The notes under the pieces were generated by a model. The model worked only from the letters and a program-made list of their open reading frames with translations, was not told where the DNA came from and ran no database searches. A stretch of DNA of 54,835 bases from positions 1 through 54,835 of the forward strand of contig NZ_JALJXP010000021.1 of the NCBI RefSeq assembly GCF_024170165.1, in the 5' to 3' direction. The stretch is from Pseudomonas nitroreducens (GTDB taxonomy: Bacteria; Pseudomonadota; Gammaproteobacteria; Pseudomonadales; Pseudomonadaceae). This document shows positions 33,051 through 42,400 of this stretch, in pieces (within the stretch, counting starts at the first letter, position 1; each line of letters opens with the position of its first letter). A program made the position numbers and the translations under genes.

Positions 33051-34106
33051 TCATTCCAGCGATTGGTTCTTCACCGGTTTCTGTTCGGCCTTGCGGTCGT
33101 TGGTGGTGATCACGGTAAAGCCGGGGTCGCTGCTGCGCATGTCGCGGGTGGAGGGCAGGTCGGTGATCACCAGGGTGCTGCCCACGTCCATGCTGGCCAG
33201 CAGGTTGCGCAGGAACTCGCGGTCGAGGCTGAACTTGCCCAGTTGCTCGGCGGGTGAAAGGCCACGCTGCGGGTCGCTGACCTGCACGCTGGTCCAGCGC
33301 AGGTTAGGGTTTTCGCTGTCGATCTCGGCCTGGGAGGGTTTCTCCATCAGGGAGAAGGCGGCGACGCCGGTCTTTTCCTCCGGGTGTTCGAAAGCCACCG
33401 GTGCGGTGCCGATCTGCAGGCCGCCGCGGTAGACGTAGAGGCGGCGGTCGGCACGGCTGACCAGTACGGAGACCGGGCCTTTTTCCGCCCCCGGGTCGCT
33501 CCAGAAGGGCACCACCATGCCGCTGTCGTCGTGCGGGCCGGCGGGGCGGCCATCGCTGACGATGGGCGCGAGCAGGCCGGGGTGGTAGACCTCCACGGGG
33601 GAGCTCTTGGCGTCGGAGATGATCACCGTGGTGGAGGTGAAACCGGTGACTTCGTAGAGCTTCTTGGCGAACGCCATGGGCAGGCGGATGCAGCCGTGGG
33701 AGGCCGGGTAGCCCGGCAGGTTGCCGGCGTGCAGGGCGATGCCGTCCCAGGTCAGGCGCTGCATGTAGGGCATGGGTGCGCTGTTGTAGAGGTCGGAGTG
33801 GTACTCGACCTTCTTCTGCAGGATGGAGAACACGCCGGTGGGGGTTTCCTTGCCTTTCTTGCCGGTGCTCACCGTGGCCACGCCGATGGCGATGCCGTTG
33901 CGGTACACGTAGGCGCGCTGCTCGGTGAGGCTGACCACCAGGGTCACCGGGCCCGCCGGGGAGATCTCCGGGTACCAGAGGAACTGGCCGGGCTTGAGTG
34001 TCTTCAGCGCGGCCTGCAGGTCCGAGAGCGGCGAGGGCTTGCCCGGATTGGCAAAGGCGACGCTGGCGCTCAGGGCGATCAGCAGGGCAACCGACAGCTT
34101 CTTCAT
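33051..34106 (-). CDS. L,D-transpeptidase (YkuD/ErfK family)
   Basis: A 351-residue exported enzyme with a signal peptide (1-19, cut after AFA). The YkuD domain (about 50-165) has His126 in IALHAGNLPGYPASHGC and the catalytic Cys139 in SHGCIRLP. These enzymes form meso-DAP-meso-DAP crosslinks or anchor Lpp-like proteins. The second half (about 215-330) repeats a VLVSRADRRLYVYRGG strand like the start of a YkuD domain but lacks a second Cys motif, so it may be a degenerate duplicate. AGGAGAGG precedes the ATG. Confidence 0.88.
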   Translation of the reverse strand: MKKLSVALLIALSASVAFANPGKPSPLSDLQAALKTLKPGQFLWYPEISPAGPVTLVVSLTEQRAYVYRNGIAIGVATVSTGKKGKETPTGVFSILQKKVEYHSDLYNSAPMPYMQRLTWDGIALHAGNLPGYPASHGCIRLPMAFAKKLYEVTGFTSTTVIISDAKSSPVEVYHPGLLAPIVSDGRPAGPHDDSGMVVPFWSDPGAEKGPVSVLVSRADRRLYVYRGGLQIGTAPVAFEHPEEKTGVAAFSLMEKPSQAEIDSENPNLRWTSVQVSDPQRGLSPAEQLGKFSLDREFLRNLLASMDVGSTLVITDLPSTRDMRSSDPGFTVITTNDRKAEQKPVKNQSLE

Positions 34107-34224
34107 TACCTCTCCTTGGAAAGCGGCATGGCTGGGAGCTTAGCCAAGCGGTGACGAAGGCTGCAAACCGCCGGGCTGAACGGCGCGCGTAGGACTTTTC
34201 GGAACGTTGGATGAGGCGTGGATT

Positions 34225-34295
34225 GTAGGAGCGCATTCATCCGCGATTTCTTCAGCGCGGATGCCAAGCGCGGACGGAGTCCGCTCCTACAGGTC
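34225..34295. repeat. REP pair overlapping the rsuA stop
   Basis: TGTAGGAGCG at 34,225 and GGAGTCCGCTCCTACA up to 34,292 face each other. The second arm runs into the end of rsuA: read on the minus strand the gene ends CTG TAG GAG CGG, so its stop codon is the first TAG of the REP unit. Confidence 0.75.
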
Positions 34296-34985
34296 GAGCT
34301 CGGTGATTTCGCTGGCGCTCAGTGCGCGGTATTCGCCGGGCTGCAGGTCCGGATCGAGGGCGAGGCTGCCCATGCTTTCGCGGTGCAGCCGCGTCACCCT
34401 GTTCTGGAAGTGGCCGAACATGCGCTTGACCTGGTGGTAGCGGCCTTCGTGCAGGGTCAGGCGCGCGGCATGGGTGTCGAGGATCTGCAGTTGTGCGGGC
34501 AGGGTGGTGAGGTCTTCGAAGGCGAAGTACAGGCCCTGCTCGAAGGTCGCGATGTAGCGCTCCTCGATCGGGTCTTCGGTCTCGACGTAGTAGACCTTGG
34601 GCAGCTTGCGTCCCGGCAGCGTCATGCGCCGCGACCATTGCCCGTCGTTGGTGATCAGCAGCAGGCCGGTGGTGTTGTAGTCCAGGCGGCCGCCGATGTG
34701 CAGTTCGTGCTTGTCCGGCTCGTCCAGCAGGTCGAGCACGGTGCGGTGCTCGGCGTCGCGGGTGGCACTGACGCAGCCGGCGGGCTTGTGCAGCATGAAG
34801 TAGCGCGCCGGCTTGCCGGCCTGCAGCAGGTCATCGTCCAACTCCACGCGGGAGAACTCGCGCACCTCGTGGCGGCCATCGCGTACCACCTGGCCATCCA
34901 CCCGCAGGCGGCCCTCGGCAAGCAGCTGGCGGGCCTGCTGGCGGTTCAGGTGAGGCAGGTTGGCGATGAAACGGTCCAGACGCAT
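34287..34985 (-). CDS. rsuA: 16S rRNA pseudouridine(516) synthase
   Basis: A 232-residue RNA-modifying enzyme of the RsuA family, which isomerises uridine 516 in 16S rRNA. The S4-like RNA-binding domain is at 1-50 and the catalytic domain at 60-225. Asp102 in GGRLDYNTTGL is the catalytic aspartate, at the same number as in E. coli RsuA. RYHQVKRMFG and LHRESMG are further family motifs. The start overlaps the CWC gene stop by 1 bp (TGATG). The stop codon lies in a REP element. Confidence 0.92.
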   Translation of the reverse strand: MRLDRFIANLPHLNRQQARQLLAEGRLRVDGQVVRDGRHEVREFSRVELDDDLLQAGKPARYFMLHKPAGCVSATRDAEHRTVLDLLDEPDKHELHIGGRLDYNTTGLLLITNDGQWSRRMTLPGRKLPKVYYVETEDPIEERYIATFEQGLYFAFEDLTTLPAQLQILDTHAARLTLHEGRYHQVKRMFGHFQNRVTRLHRESMGSLALDPDLQPGEYRALSASEITELDL

Positions 34986-35200
34986 CAGGCGTTTCCGGCG
35001 TCCTTCAGCCCGGCGGCGCAGCGCGGGCACAGGCAGGCGCGGTCGACCAGCTCCGGCGGGATGCGCTCCAGCGCCGCACGTTCGATGGGCGCGCTGAAGC
35101 ACCAGCAGTCCTGGCCCTGCAGCGTCGTATCGGCCTGGGTGCAGCGGTTGGACTGGCCGCAGAGCGGGCAGCGGCTGGGGTCGGGAGTGATGTCGTTCAT
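34985..35200 (-). CDS. Cysteine-rich CWC family protein
   Basis: A 71-residue protein with seven cysteines in CPLCG, RCTQ, CWC, CLC and RC strings, the pattern of the cysteine-rich CWC family. It probably binds zinc. The function is unknown. It is translationally coupled to rsuA (TGATG), which is a common arrangement in Pseudomonas and hints at a link with RNA or translation, though only by neighbourhood. Confidence 0.85.
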   Translation of the reverse strand: MNDITPDPSRCPLCGQSNRCTQADTTLQGQDCWCFSAPIERAALERIPPELVDRACLCPRCAAGLKDAGNA

Positions 35201-35298
35201 GGCCGGTCAGGGCGGATGTCGGCGGTGAGGCGGGCGCACAGGGTGCAGCGCCGACCCGTATCGCGCAAGCGGATTCGGATCGGCGCGGCGGTTGCCGG

Positions 35299-36132
35299 TC
35301 AGGGGATGTCGATGCGTTCGATCCAGGGCTCCAGGCGCCGGCCGAAGGCGACGTCGGCGACGAAGGGCTGGGGCAGGCCATCCGCCGTCCGGTGCGGCTG
35401 CGCGGTGATCTCGTCCAGGCGTTCACGCCATTGGTAGGGCACGTTGATGCTGTCGGAGCCGATGTCGCTGGCGGTGCCGCCCAGCGTCCAGATGTGCTGG
35501 TAGTAGTTGGCGATGGGGCGCACGCGGCCATGGATGATCAGGTAGCGCTCGCGGTCGGGATAGCGGCTGCGCAGAGCCTGGAGGTCCAGGCCGACGTCCT
35601 TGAGCAGCAGGCGCGTGTCGCTCTTCTCTTCGCTGTCCAGTTCGCGGCGGATGAAGTCGCGCTCGTCCGCCAGGCGCGCATTCTGCGGCGCGGCGTCGGC
35701 GGCCTGGCGGGCCTCGTCGAGGCGCTTGCGTGTCAGTTGCACTTCGCGCTCGTACAGCGGGCCGGCCAGTTCCAGCACCAGCAGGGCGTCGCGCGACTGC
35801 TGGCGGCCGAAGCGCCGGGCGCTGTCGTCGTCCACCTGCGCGGGCATGCTGAAGCCCAGGCTGGCCATCTTCTGCCCGTCGATGGCCGGCAGCCAGCCGC
35901 GGTTGTGCCGGGTGCCTTCATCACGGGTGGGGGTGCGCCAGCGCAACCGCAGGCTCAGGCCGCTGTTCTCGTTGTGCCAGGTGGTGTTGCGGATCAGCTC
36001 GCGCTGGCTCAGGGGCAGTCTGCTCTCGGGCTCGGCCGAACGGTTCCAGGCGACGCCGCCCAGGGCCACGGCGTTGACCAGCAGGATCAGGCCGACGCCG
36101 CCGACCAGGGCATGGGGGCGCGTCCAGTTCAT
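35299..36132 (-). CDS. DUF4824-like protein
   Basis: A 277-residue protein with one N-terminal membrane helix (about 8-28) and a large periplasmic part. It matches the DUF4824 pattern as I recall it: W(H)NENSGLSLRLRWRTP, ALLVLELAG and a late HGRVRP strand. It overlaps the DUF2157 gene by 4 bp (ATGA). Such pairs are widespread in Pseudomonas with no known role; they may form one membrane complex. Confidence 0.78.
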   Translation of the reverse strand: MNWTRPHALVGGVGLILLVNAVALGGVAWNRSAEPESRLPLSQRELIRNTTWHNENSGLSLRLRWRTPTRDEGTRHNRGWLPAIDGQKMASLGFSMPAQVDDDSARRFGRQQSRDALLVLELAGPLYEREVQLTRKRLDEARQAADAAPQNARLADERDFIRRELDSEEKSDTRLLLKDVGLDLQALRSRYPDRERYLIIHGRVRPIANYYQHIWTLGGTASDIGSDSINVPYQWRERLDEITAQPHRTADGLPQPFVADVAFGRRLEPWIERIDIP

Positions 36133-37205
36133 GACGAGGTCCCTCCCAGCAGGCCGTGGGCACGGCGCAGGCGCCGCAGCACCAGCAGGATCAGCACGGC
36201 GCAAAGGCCCAGCACGAGGAAGAACAGGTACTTGGGCATCACCTCCCACCACCAGTCGAAGAACTTGGTGTAGAGGAAGATCACGAAGAAGGTCAGCCCG
36301 GTGTTCACCACTTCCGGCCACTCGCGGCGCGCGCCCAGCCAGATGACCAGCGCCGAGGCAATGAAGCCGAGCACCTGGTAGAGGTTCTCCACCGTGGCGA
36401 AGCCCAGCGGCAGGTAGCTGCTGCCGCCCCAGTTGGCCAGCACCAGCATCGGCAGGAACAGCCCGAGCAGGCCGAATACCCGGTAGATCGCGGCGAAACC
36501 GTCGAAGCGCTGCTGCGTGATGAACGAGGGGACGAGGAAGATCAGCAGCGCGGCGGGGAAGAAGTTCTCCGGGCGCTCGCCCACATCCAGCCAGTAGACG
36601 CCGCTCCAGGTGCCGACCCGCGCGGCGACGTAGCCCATCACGCAGATCAGCGCCGTGGCCAGCAGCAGGCGGGTATTGCAGGTGTAGGCCAGCAGCAGGG
36701 CATAGGCGGCCCAGGGCAGCAGGGCCTTGTCCGAGGGCGTGAGGTTGAAGATCTGCCCGATCATCACGACGTTCAGCACCAGGCAGGCGAAGGCCAGCAT
36801 GGCACCGAGCTTGGCGAAGTAGCCGGAGGCATCGCGGCGTTGCAGGAACAGGGTCAGCAGCAGGCTGATCAGTGAGGCGGCGATGAGCGTGACGACCTGG
36901 GCGGTTTCCGCGAACAGCCCCCAGAACTGGTAGAACAGGAAGAACAGGCTCGCCGCCAGGGCCAGCGCACCAAGGAATGAGGCGATGCGCATCCCCAGGG
37001 AAAGGCGGTGGTCCTGGCTGTCGCGGTCGATGTCGAAGCGCGCGCGGTAGTCGGCGAGCAGGCGTTGCTGATGGTCATGCAGGCGGTCGCGCTGGTTGGT
37101 ATCGAGGACGAGGGCGCCTTCGTCGTGCAGGCGGCGCAGCTCGCGGTCGAAGGCCAGGATATCGTCGACGCGGTGCTGCGCCTGCTGGTGGCTGAGGTCG
37201 GGCAT
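36129..37205 (-). CDS. DUF2157-like membrane protein
   Basis: A 358-residue protein with a helical cytoplasmic front (about 1-75) and around ten membrane helices after it. The layout and ends resemble DUF2157 proteins. The ATG at 37,205 is taken over more distal starts because it opens the conserved soluble part. It overlaps the DUF4824-like gene by 4 bp. No transport or enzyme motif was found. Confidence 0.78.
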   Translation of the reverse strand: MPDLSHQQAQHRVDDILAFDRELRRLHDEGALVLDTNQRDRLHDHQQRLLADYRARFDIDRDSQDHRLSLGMRIASFLGALALAASLFFLFYQFWGLFAETAQVVTLIAASLISLLLTLFLQRRDASGYFAKLGAMLAFACLVLNVVMIGQIFNLTPSDKALLPWAAYALLLAYTCNTRLLLATALICVMGYVAARVGTWSGVYWLDVGERPENFFPAALLIFLVPSFITQQRFDGFAAIYRVFGLLGLFLPMLVLANWGGSSYLPLGFATVENLYQVLGFIASALVIWLGARREWPEVVNTGLTFFVIFLYTKFFDWWWEVMPKYLFFLVLGLCAVLILLVLRRLRRAHGLLGGTSS

Positions 37206-37355
37206 GACCGGTCCTTGCGGCGGGTGATGCTTCGACTCTAGCTGGTGGCGGGGCGGGGTTCCATGGGTATCCCGATAACCATTTGCGCCGGGACGGGCCA
37301 TCGCGGACGGAGTCCGCTCCTGCGCGTGGATCGGGTTGCGGCGCGTCGCAGATAC

Positions 37356-37430
37356 GTAGGGCGAATAACCTGGAACAGGTTATCCGCCGACCTTGCGCGG
37401 CGGATAACGCTGGCGCGTTATGCGCCCTAC
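37356..37430. repeat. Palindromic repeat of about 75 bp, copy 2
   Basis: Same family as 288-363: GTAGGGCGAATAAC start, GTTATCCGCCG / CGGCGGATAAC arms, GCGTTATGCGCCCTAC end. It lies between the DUF2157 gene and the stop of the allophanate hydrolase gene and may act as a terminator or mRNA end. Confidence 0.8.
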
Positions 37431-37445
37431 GAGACCCTGCAACAA

Positions 37446-39254
37446 TCAGCTCCGGCTCTGCAGCCAGGCGCGCCAGCCGCCGAAATGGCTGATGTCCTCG
37501 GCGTCGTCCAGGCCCCAGGCGTCGCAGATGAAACCGGTCTCCCAGCTGCCGTCCCCCAGCTGCACCTTGCCCAGCCCCAACGGCGCCGGGATACCGGTGA
37601 GGAAGGAGCCCAGTTCGGCGCTGGGCAGCTCCCAGACTTCCACTTCGATGCTCACGCCGCCGTCGGCCACGCGCAGCATGCCGGGGCGCAGCGGCGGGCC
37701 GCCGGCCAGGGCGTAGAGCTTGTAGGCCGGGGCGCTCCGGGTGGCGCGCAGCAGGCGCGCACCGCGCTGGCGTAGCTGCCAGTTCAGCGCCAGGCCATCG
37801 AGGTGCGCGCCGCACACCACCAGGCGTGCACGGTCGTTGCGCGCCGGGGTGGCGGAGGAAGACGGGACGATCGCATTGCCGCCGGTAAGCGGCAGGTTGT
37901 GCCGGCGCTGCAGGGCGTCGGCCACGCCGAGCAGGTACTGGTCGGTGAAGGCGCGGCCGAACAGCGTCACGCCCCAAGGCAGGCCGTTGACCATGATCGC
38001 GCTGGGCACGGCGACGGCGGCGTAGTCCAGCAGGTTCATGAAGTTGGTGTAGTAGCCCAGCTCGGCATTGCGCTGCACCGGTTCGGCGTGCAGTTCGTCG
38101 AGGGTCACCGGGCGGCCGATGGTGGGCGTCAGCACGCAGTCGAGGTCGGCGAGTATCGCGTCGCACTGCGCCTTGAGTTCCTGCAACCGGTACTGCGCGC
38201 GGAACGCCTGCACGGCGGTGGCGCCGGGAGCCTTCGCCAGCACGTCGCGGATTACCGGCAGCACGGCTTGCGGGTCGCGCTCGATCAGCTCGCCCGCCAC
38301 GCTGTAGCGCTCGGCTACCCATGGGCCTTCATAGAGCAGGCGCGCGGCTTCGAGGAAGGGGGCGAAGTCGATCTCCCGAGCCTCGCCGCCCAGCGCCTTG
38401 AGTTGGTCGAGGGCGTCGGTGAACAGCACCGGGCCTTCGTGGCAGCCGAAGAATTCCAGCTGGTCGGCACGGGGCACGCCGAAGCGCAAGGACTTGGGCG
38501 CACCGAAGGCGCTGGCGTCGTTCCAGGCGGGATTGGCGCGGCTGTAGCCGTCCAGCGGGTCGAGCCGGGCAGTGAGCCCCAGCAGCTCGCTGGCCTCGGC
38601 GGCGCTGGCGGTGAAGTAGGTGATGCAGTCCAGGGTGCGGCAGGCCGGCACCAGACCGGTATTGGACAGCAGGCCCTTGCTCGGCTTGAGCCCCAGCAGG
38701 CCGTTGAGCGCCGCTGGCACGCGGCCGGAGCCGGCGGTGTCGGTGCCCAGGGCGAAGCTCGCGACGCCCAGCGCCACGGCCAGCGAAGAGCCGGCGCTGG
38801 AGCCGCCCGAGGGGTACTCCGGCAGCACGCTGTTGCGGCATTCGCCATAGGGCGAGCGGGTGCCGTTGAGGCCGGTGGCGAACTGGTCGAGGTTGGTCTT
38901 GCCCAGCGGGATGGCACCCAGGTCGACCAGCTGCTGCACCAGCGTCGCCGAGACCTCCGGTGTGTAGGCGAAGGCCGGGCAGGCGGCGGTGGTGGGGATG
39001 CCGGCGAGGTCGATGTTGTCCTTGATGGCGAAGGGGATGCCGTAGAGCGGCAGCGCTTCGGGGGACTTCTCCTCCAGCGCGGCGAAGTAAGGCTCCAGTT
39101 CTTCCAGGCTGAGCAGGTGGATGAACAGGTGGTAGTCGGGGTTCAGCGCGGCGGCCTTGTTGCGCAGCTCGGCGATCAGCTGGCGCGGCGTGGCGCGGCC
39201 TTCGCGGTAGGCGGTGCGCAGGCTGGCGAGGCGGAGGTCGAAGGTGCTGGGCAT
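37446..39254 (-). CDS. atzF: Allophanate hydrolase
   Basis: A 602-residue amidase-signature enzyme that hydrolyses allophanate to ammonia and CO2, the last step of guanidine (or urea) breakdown. The amidase triad is visible: Lys78 (AIKDN), Ser152/153 (GGSSAGSS) and nucleophile Ser176 (DTAGSGRVP). The C-terminal AtzF domain (about 465-600) follows, ending DISHFGGWRAWLQS. It is last in the guanidine operon, 197 bp after the carboxylase, the gap filled with paired repeats. Confidence 0.92.
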   Translation of the reverse strand: MPSTFDLRLASLRTAYREGRATPRQLIAELRNKAAALNPDYHLFIHLLSLEELEPYFAALEEKSPEALPLYGIPFAIKDNIDLAGIPTTAACPAFAYTPEVSATLVQQLVDLGAIPLGKTNLDQFATGLNGTRSPYGECRNSVLPEYPSGGSSAGSSLAVALGVASFALGTDTAGSGRVPAALNGLLGLKPSKGLLSNTGLVPACRTLDCITYFTASAAEASELLGLTARLDPLDGYSRANPAWNDASAFGAPKSLRFGVPRADQLEFFGCHEGPVLFTDALDQLKALGGEAREIDFAPFLEAARLLYEGPWVAERYSVAGELIERDPQAVLPVIRDVLAKAPGATAVQAFRAQYRLQELKAQCDAILADLDCVLTPTIGRPVTLDELHAEPVQRNAELGYYTNFMNLLDYAAVAVPSAIMVNGLPWGVTLFGRAFTDQYLLGVADALQRRHNLPLTGGNAIVPSSSATPARNDRARLVVCGAHLDGLALNWQLRQRGARLLRATRSAPAYKLYALAGGPPLRPGMLRVADGGVSIEVEVWELPSAELGSFLTGIPAPLGLGKVQLGDGSWETGFICDAWGLDDAEDISHFGGWRAWLQSRS

Positions 39255-39280
39255 GGTTGGGATTCCTGTGCTGGGCGGCT

Positions 39281-39430
39281 GCCCTCTCCCCGGCCCTCTT
39301 CCTGAAGGGAGAGGGGGAAGAGCGGTCCGGCGCGCGGTCTAACGATGAGTTTTCAGGAGAAGTCGGAAGTTGCCTCTCGCTCCGAACGACTCCCTCTCCC
39401 GCTTGCGGGAGAGGGTTGGGGTGAGGGGCT
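39281..39430. repeat. Paired GGGAGAGGG repeats, carboxylase/atzF junction
   Basis: Two copies (about 39,281-39,320 and 39,390-39,430) of a CCCTCTCCC...GGGAGAGGG palindrome flank a spacer of about 70 bp. They form a BIME-like pair. Matching pairs lie in the two other long junctions of this operon. Confidence 0.8.
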
Positions 39431-39451
39431 CTGTGTTCTTGGCAGATATGC

Positions 39452-42400
39452 TCATGCCTCCTCCATCACCACCACCCGCTGCCCGGCGCGCACCGGCGAG
39501 CCGGGCTGCACGCGGACCTCGCGCACCACGCCGTCGCGCGGGGCGGTGAGGGGGATTTCCATCTTCATGGATTCGAGGATCACCAGGATGTCGCCGGCCT
39601 TCACGCTGGCGCCGGCTTCCACCTGCACCTGCCAGAGGTTGCCGGCGATGTGGCTTTCGACGGCGTGCTGGCCGGCGCTGAGCGGGGCGTCCTCGCCTGT
39701 GTCGACGGCAGCTTCCTCGCTCTCGAAGTGCGCCTGGCCGGAGGCGATCCAGCGTTCGCGCTCGGCATCGAAGGCGGCGCGCTGATGGCTGCGGAAGGCG
39801 GCGATGCTCTGCGCTTCCTCGGCGAGGAACTGCTGGTAGTCGGCCAGGCGCAGTTCGCTGTGCTCGATGCGCAGCGGGTAGCGGCCGAGCGGGAAGTCGC
39901 GGCGGATGCGCAACAGCTCCTCGGCGGACACCGGGTAGAACCGCACCTGGTCGAAGAAACGCAGCAGCCAGGGCTTGCCGTCGAACGCGGCGACCTCGCG
40001 GTAGCGGTTCCACATCTGCAGGGTGCGGCCGACGAACTGGTAGCCACCGGGGCCCTCCATGCCGTAGACGCACATGTAGGCGCCGCCGATGCCCACGGAG
40101 TTTTCCGCGGTCCAGGTGCGCGCCGGGTTGTACTTGGTGGTCACCAGGCGGTGGCGCGGGTCCAGCGGCGTGGCCACCGGCGCGCCGAGGTAGACGTCGC
40201 CCAGGCCCATCACCAGGTAGCTGGCCTCGAACACGGTGCGGTACACCGCCTCCAGGTCGGGCAGCTCGTTGATGCGGCGGATGAACTCCAGGTTGCTCGG
40301 GCACCAGGGCGCGTCCTTGCGCACAGTGGTCATGTATTTCTCGATGGCCAGCTGGCAGGCCGGGTCGTCCCAGGACAGCGGCAGGTGCACGATGCGCGAC
40401 GGTACCTTGAGGTCCTGCGCGGCGCAGACGGCGTCCCACAGGCCGCCGACGGTTTCCAGCAGGCTCTGCAGCGGCAGGGTTTCCGGCTGGTAGTGGACCT
40501 GCAGCGAGCGGATGCCGGGGGTGAGGTCGATCACCCCGGCCAAGTCCTTCGCCTCCAGCGCCTGCATCAGCGCGTGGGCACGGAAGCGCAGGACCAGGTC
40601 CAGTTCGGGCTGGCCGATTTCCAGCAGCAGGTGGGTGTCGCCGGAGAGGCGCGCGACCAGGCGGGTGTCGTCCTGGCCGAGGTCGAGGACGATGGGGGAG
40701 GTGAGTCCAGTGGCTGCAGAGCTGGCTTGTACACCTGTAGGAGCGAGCTTGCTCGCGAACGGAGTTTCGCTTGGCATTCTGGTGGCATGCGGTTCGCGAG
40801 CAAGGGCTGAGGCGCCCCCCTCGGTCCTACGAAGAGCCGCTAGCGCGCGGGCGGTGGAGATGTCGACGGGCAGGAACCGCACCTTGTCCCCGGCCTTGAG
40901 CTGGCCGAGTTGCCAGAGATCGGCTTCGATCACTGTCACCGGGCAGACGAAGCCGCCCAGGCTGGGACCGTCCGGGCCGAGGATCACCGGCATGTCGCCG
41001 GTAAAGTCCACCGCGCCGATGGCATAGGGATTGTCGTGGATGTTCGACGGGTGCAGGCCGGCCTCGCCGCCGCTCTCGCGCACCCATTCCGGCTTCGGGC
41101 CGATCAGGCGCACGCCGGTGCGGCTGGAGTTGAAGTGCACTTCCCAATCGGTGGCGAAGAAGGTCTCGATGTAGGCCGGGGTGAAGTATTCCGGCGCGCC
41201 GTGGGGGCCGTAGACCACGCGGATTTGCCGCACGGCCGGTAGCTCGGTGCGCAGTTCGGCAGGCAGGCTGGCGCCGTGGCTGTCGTCTGCCAGTTCGACC
41301 AGGTGCAGCACATCGCCGGCGCGCAGGGCGCGGCCGCCGTGGCCGCCGAACTGGCCGAGGGTGAAGGTGCTCTTGCTGCCCAGGTAGTCCGGCACCTGCA
41401 GGCCGCCGCGCAGGCACAGGTAGCTGCGTGTGCCGGCGCCGCCAACGGTGCCGAGGCTGAGGGTGGAGCCGGCGGCGATGAACAGCGAGGTGTCCATCGG
41501 CTGCTCGACGCCATCCAGGCTGATCGGCAGCGCCGCGCCGGTAATGGCGACCACTGCGTCGGTGTTGAAGCGCAGGGTCGGGCCGCTCATGGTGATTTCC
41601 AGCGCGGCGGCGCCTTCGGGGTTGCCCAGCAACTGATTGCCCAGGCGCAGTGCGCGGTCGTCCATCGGCCCGGACGGCGGCACGCCCACGGCCCAGTAGC
41701 CGAGGCGGCCGGGGTAGTCCTGCACGCTGGTCTGGGTGCCGGCGCTGAGTACTTCGAAGGTCTGCGCGTGGTAGCGCAGGCCCTCCAGGCAGCGGGTCCA
41801 GGGCGAGCCGCTGGCGAAGGGAGTGTCCGTGAGAATCTGCCGCAGGTAGTCGCGGTTGCATTCCACCCCGTAGAGCTGGCTTTCGCCGAGGGCGCGGTCG
41901 AGGTCGGCGCTGGCCTGCTCGCGGGTCGGCGCCCAGGCTATGAGCTTGGCGATCATCGGGTCGAAGTAGGGCGGGATCTCGCAGCCGGCCTCGACCCAGG
42001 TATCGATGCGCAGCGCCTTGCCGTCGGCCGGCGGGAACCGCACGGCGGTGAGCAGGCCGGGGCAGGGCTGGAAGTCGCGGCCCGGGTCTTCGGCATAGAG
42101 GCGCGCCTGGATGGCGTGGCCGCTGGGTTTCAGCGAGGCTGCCAGCTCGCCCAGGGGCGGCAGGTCGCCGGCGGCCAGTTCGATCATCCAGCGCACCAGG
42201 TCGACGCCCCAGACCTGCTCGGTGACGCCGTGTTCGACTTGCAGGCGGGTATTCACTTCGAGGAAATAGAAGCGCTGCGCTTCGCTGTCGTAGACGAATT
42301 CCACGGTGCCGGCGCTGCGGTAGCTGACCGCTTTCGCCAGCTGGATCGCCGCTGCGCAGAGAGCCTCGGCCATGCCGGCGGGCAGGTTGGGCGCCGGGGT

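Noticed and set aside
37803..39305. 500-residue open frame on the plus strand
   Set aside because: Antisense to the allophanate hydrolase; no domain seen.
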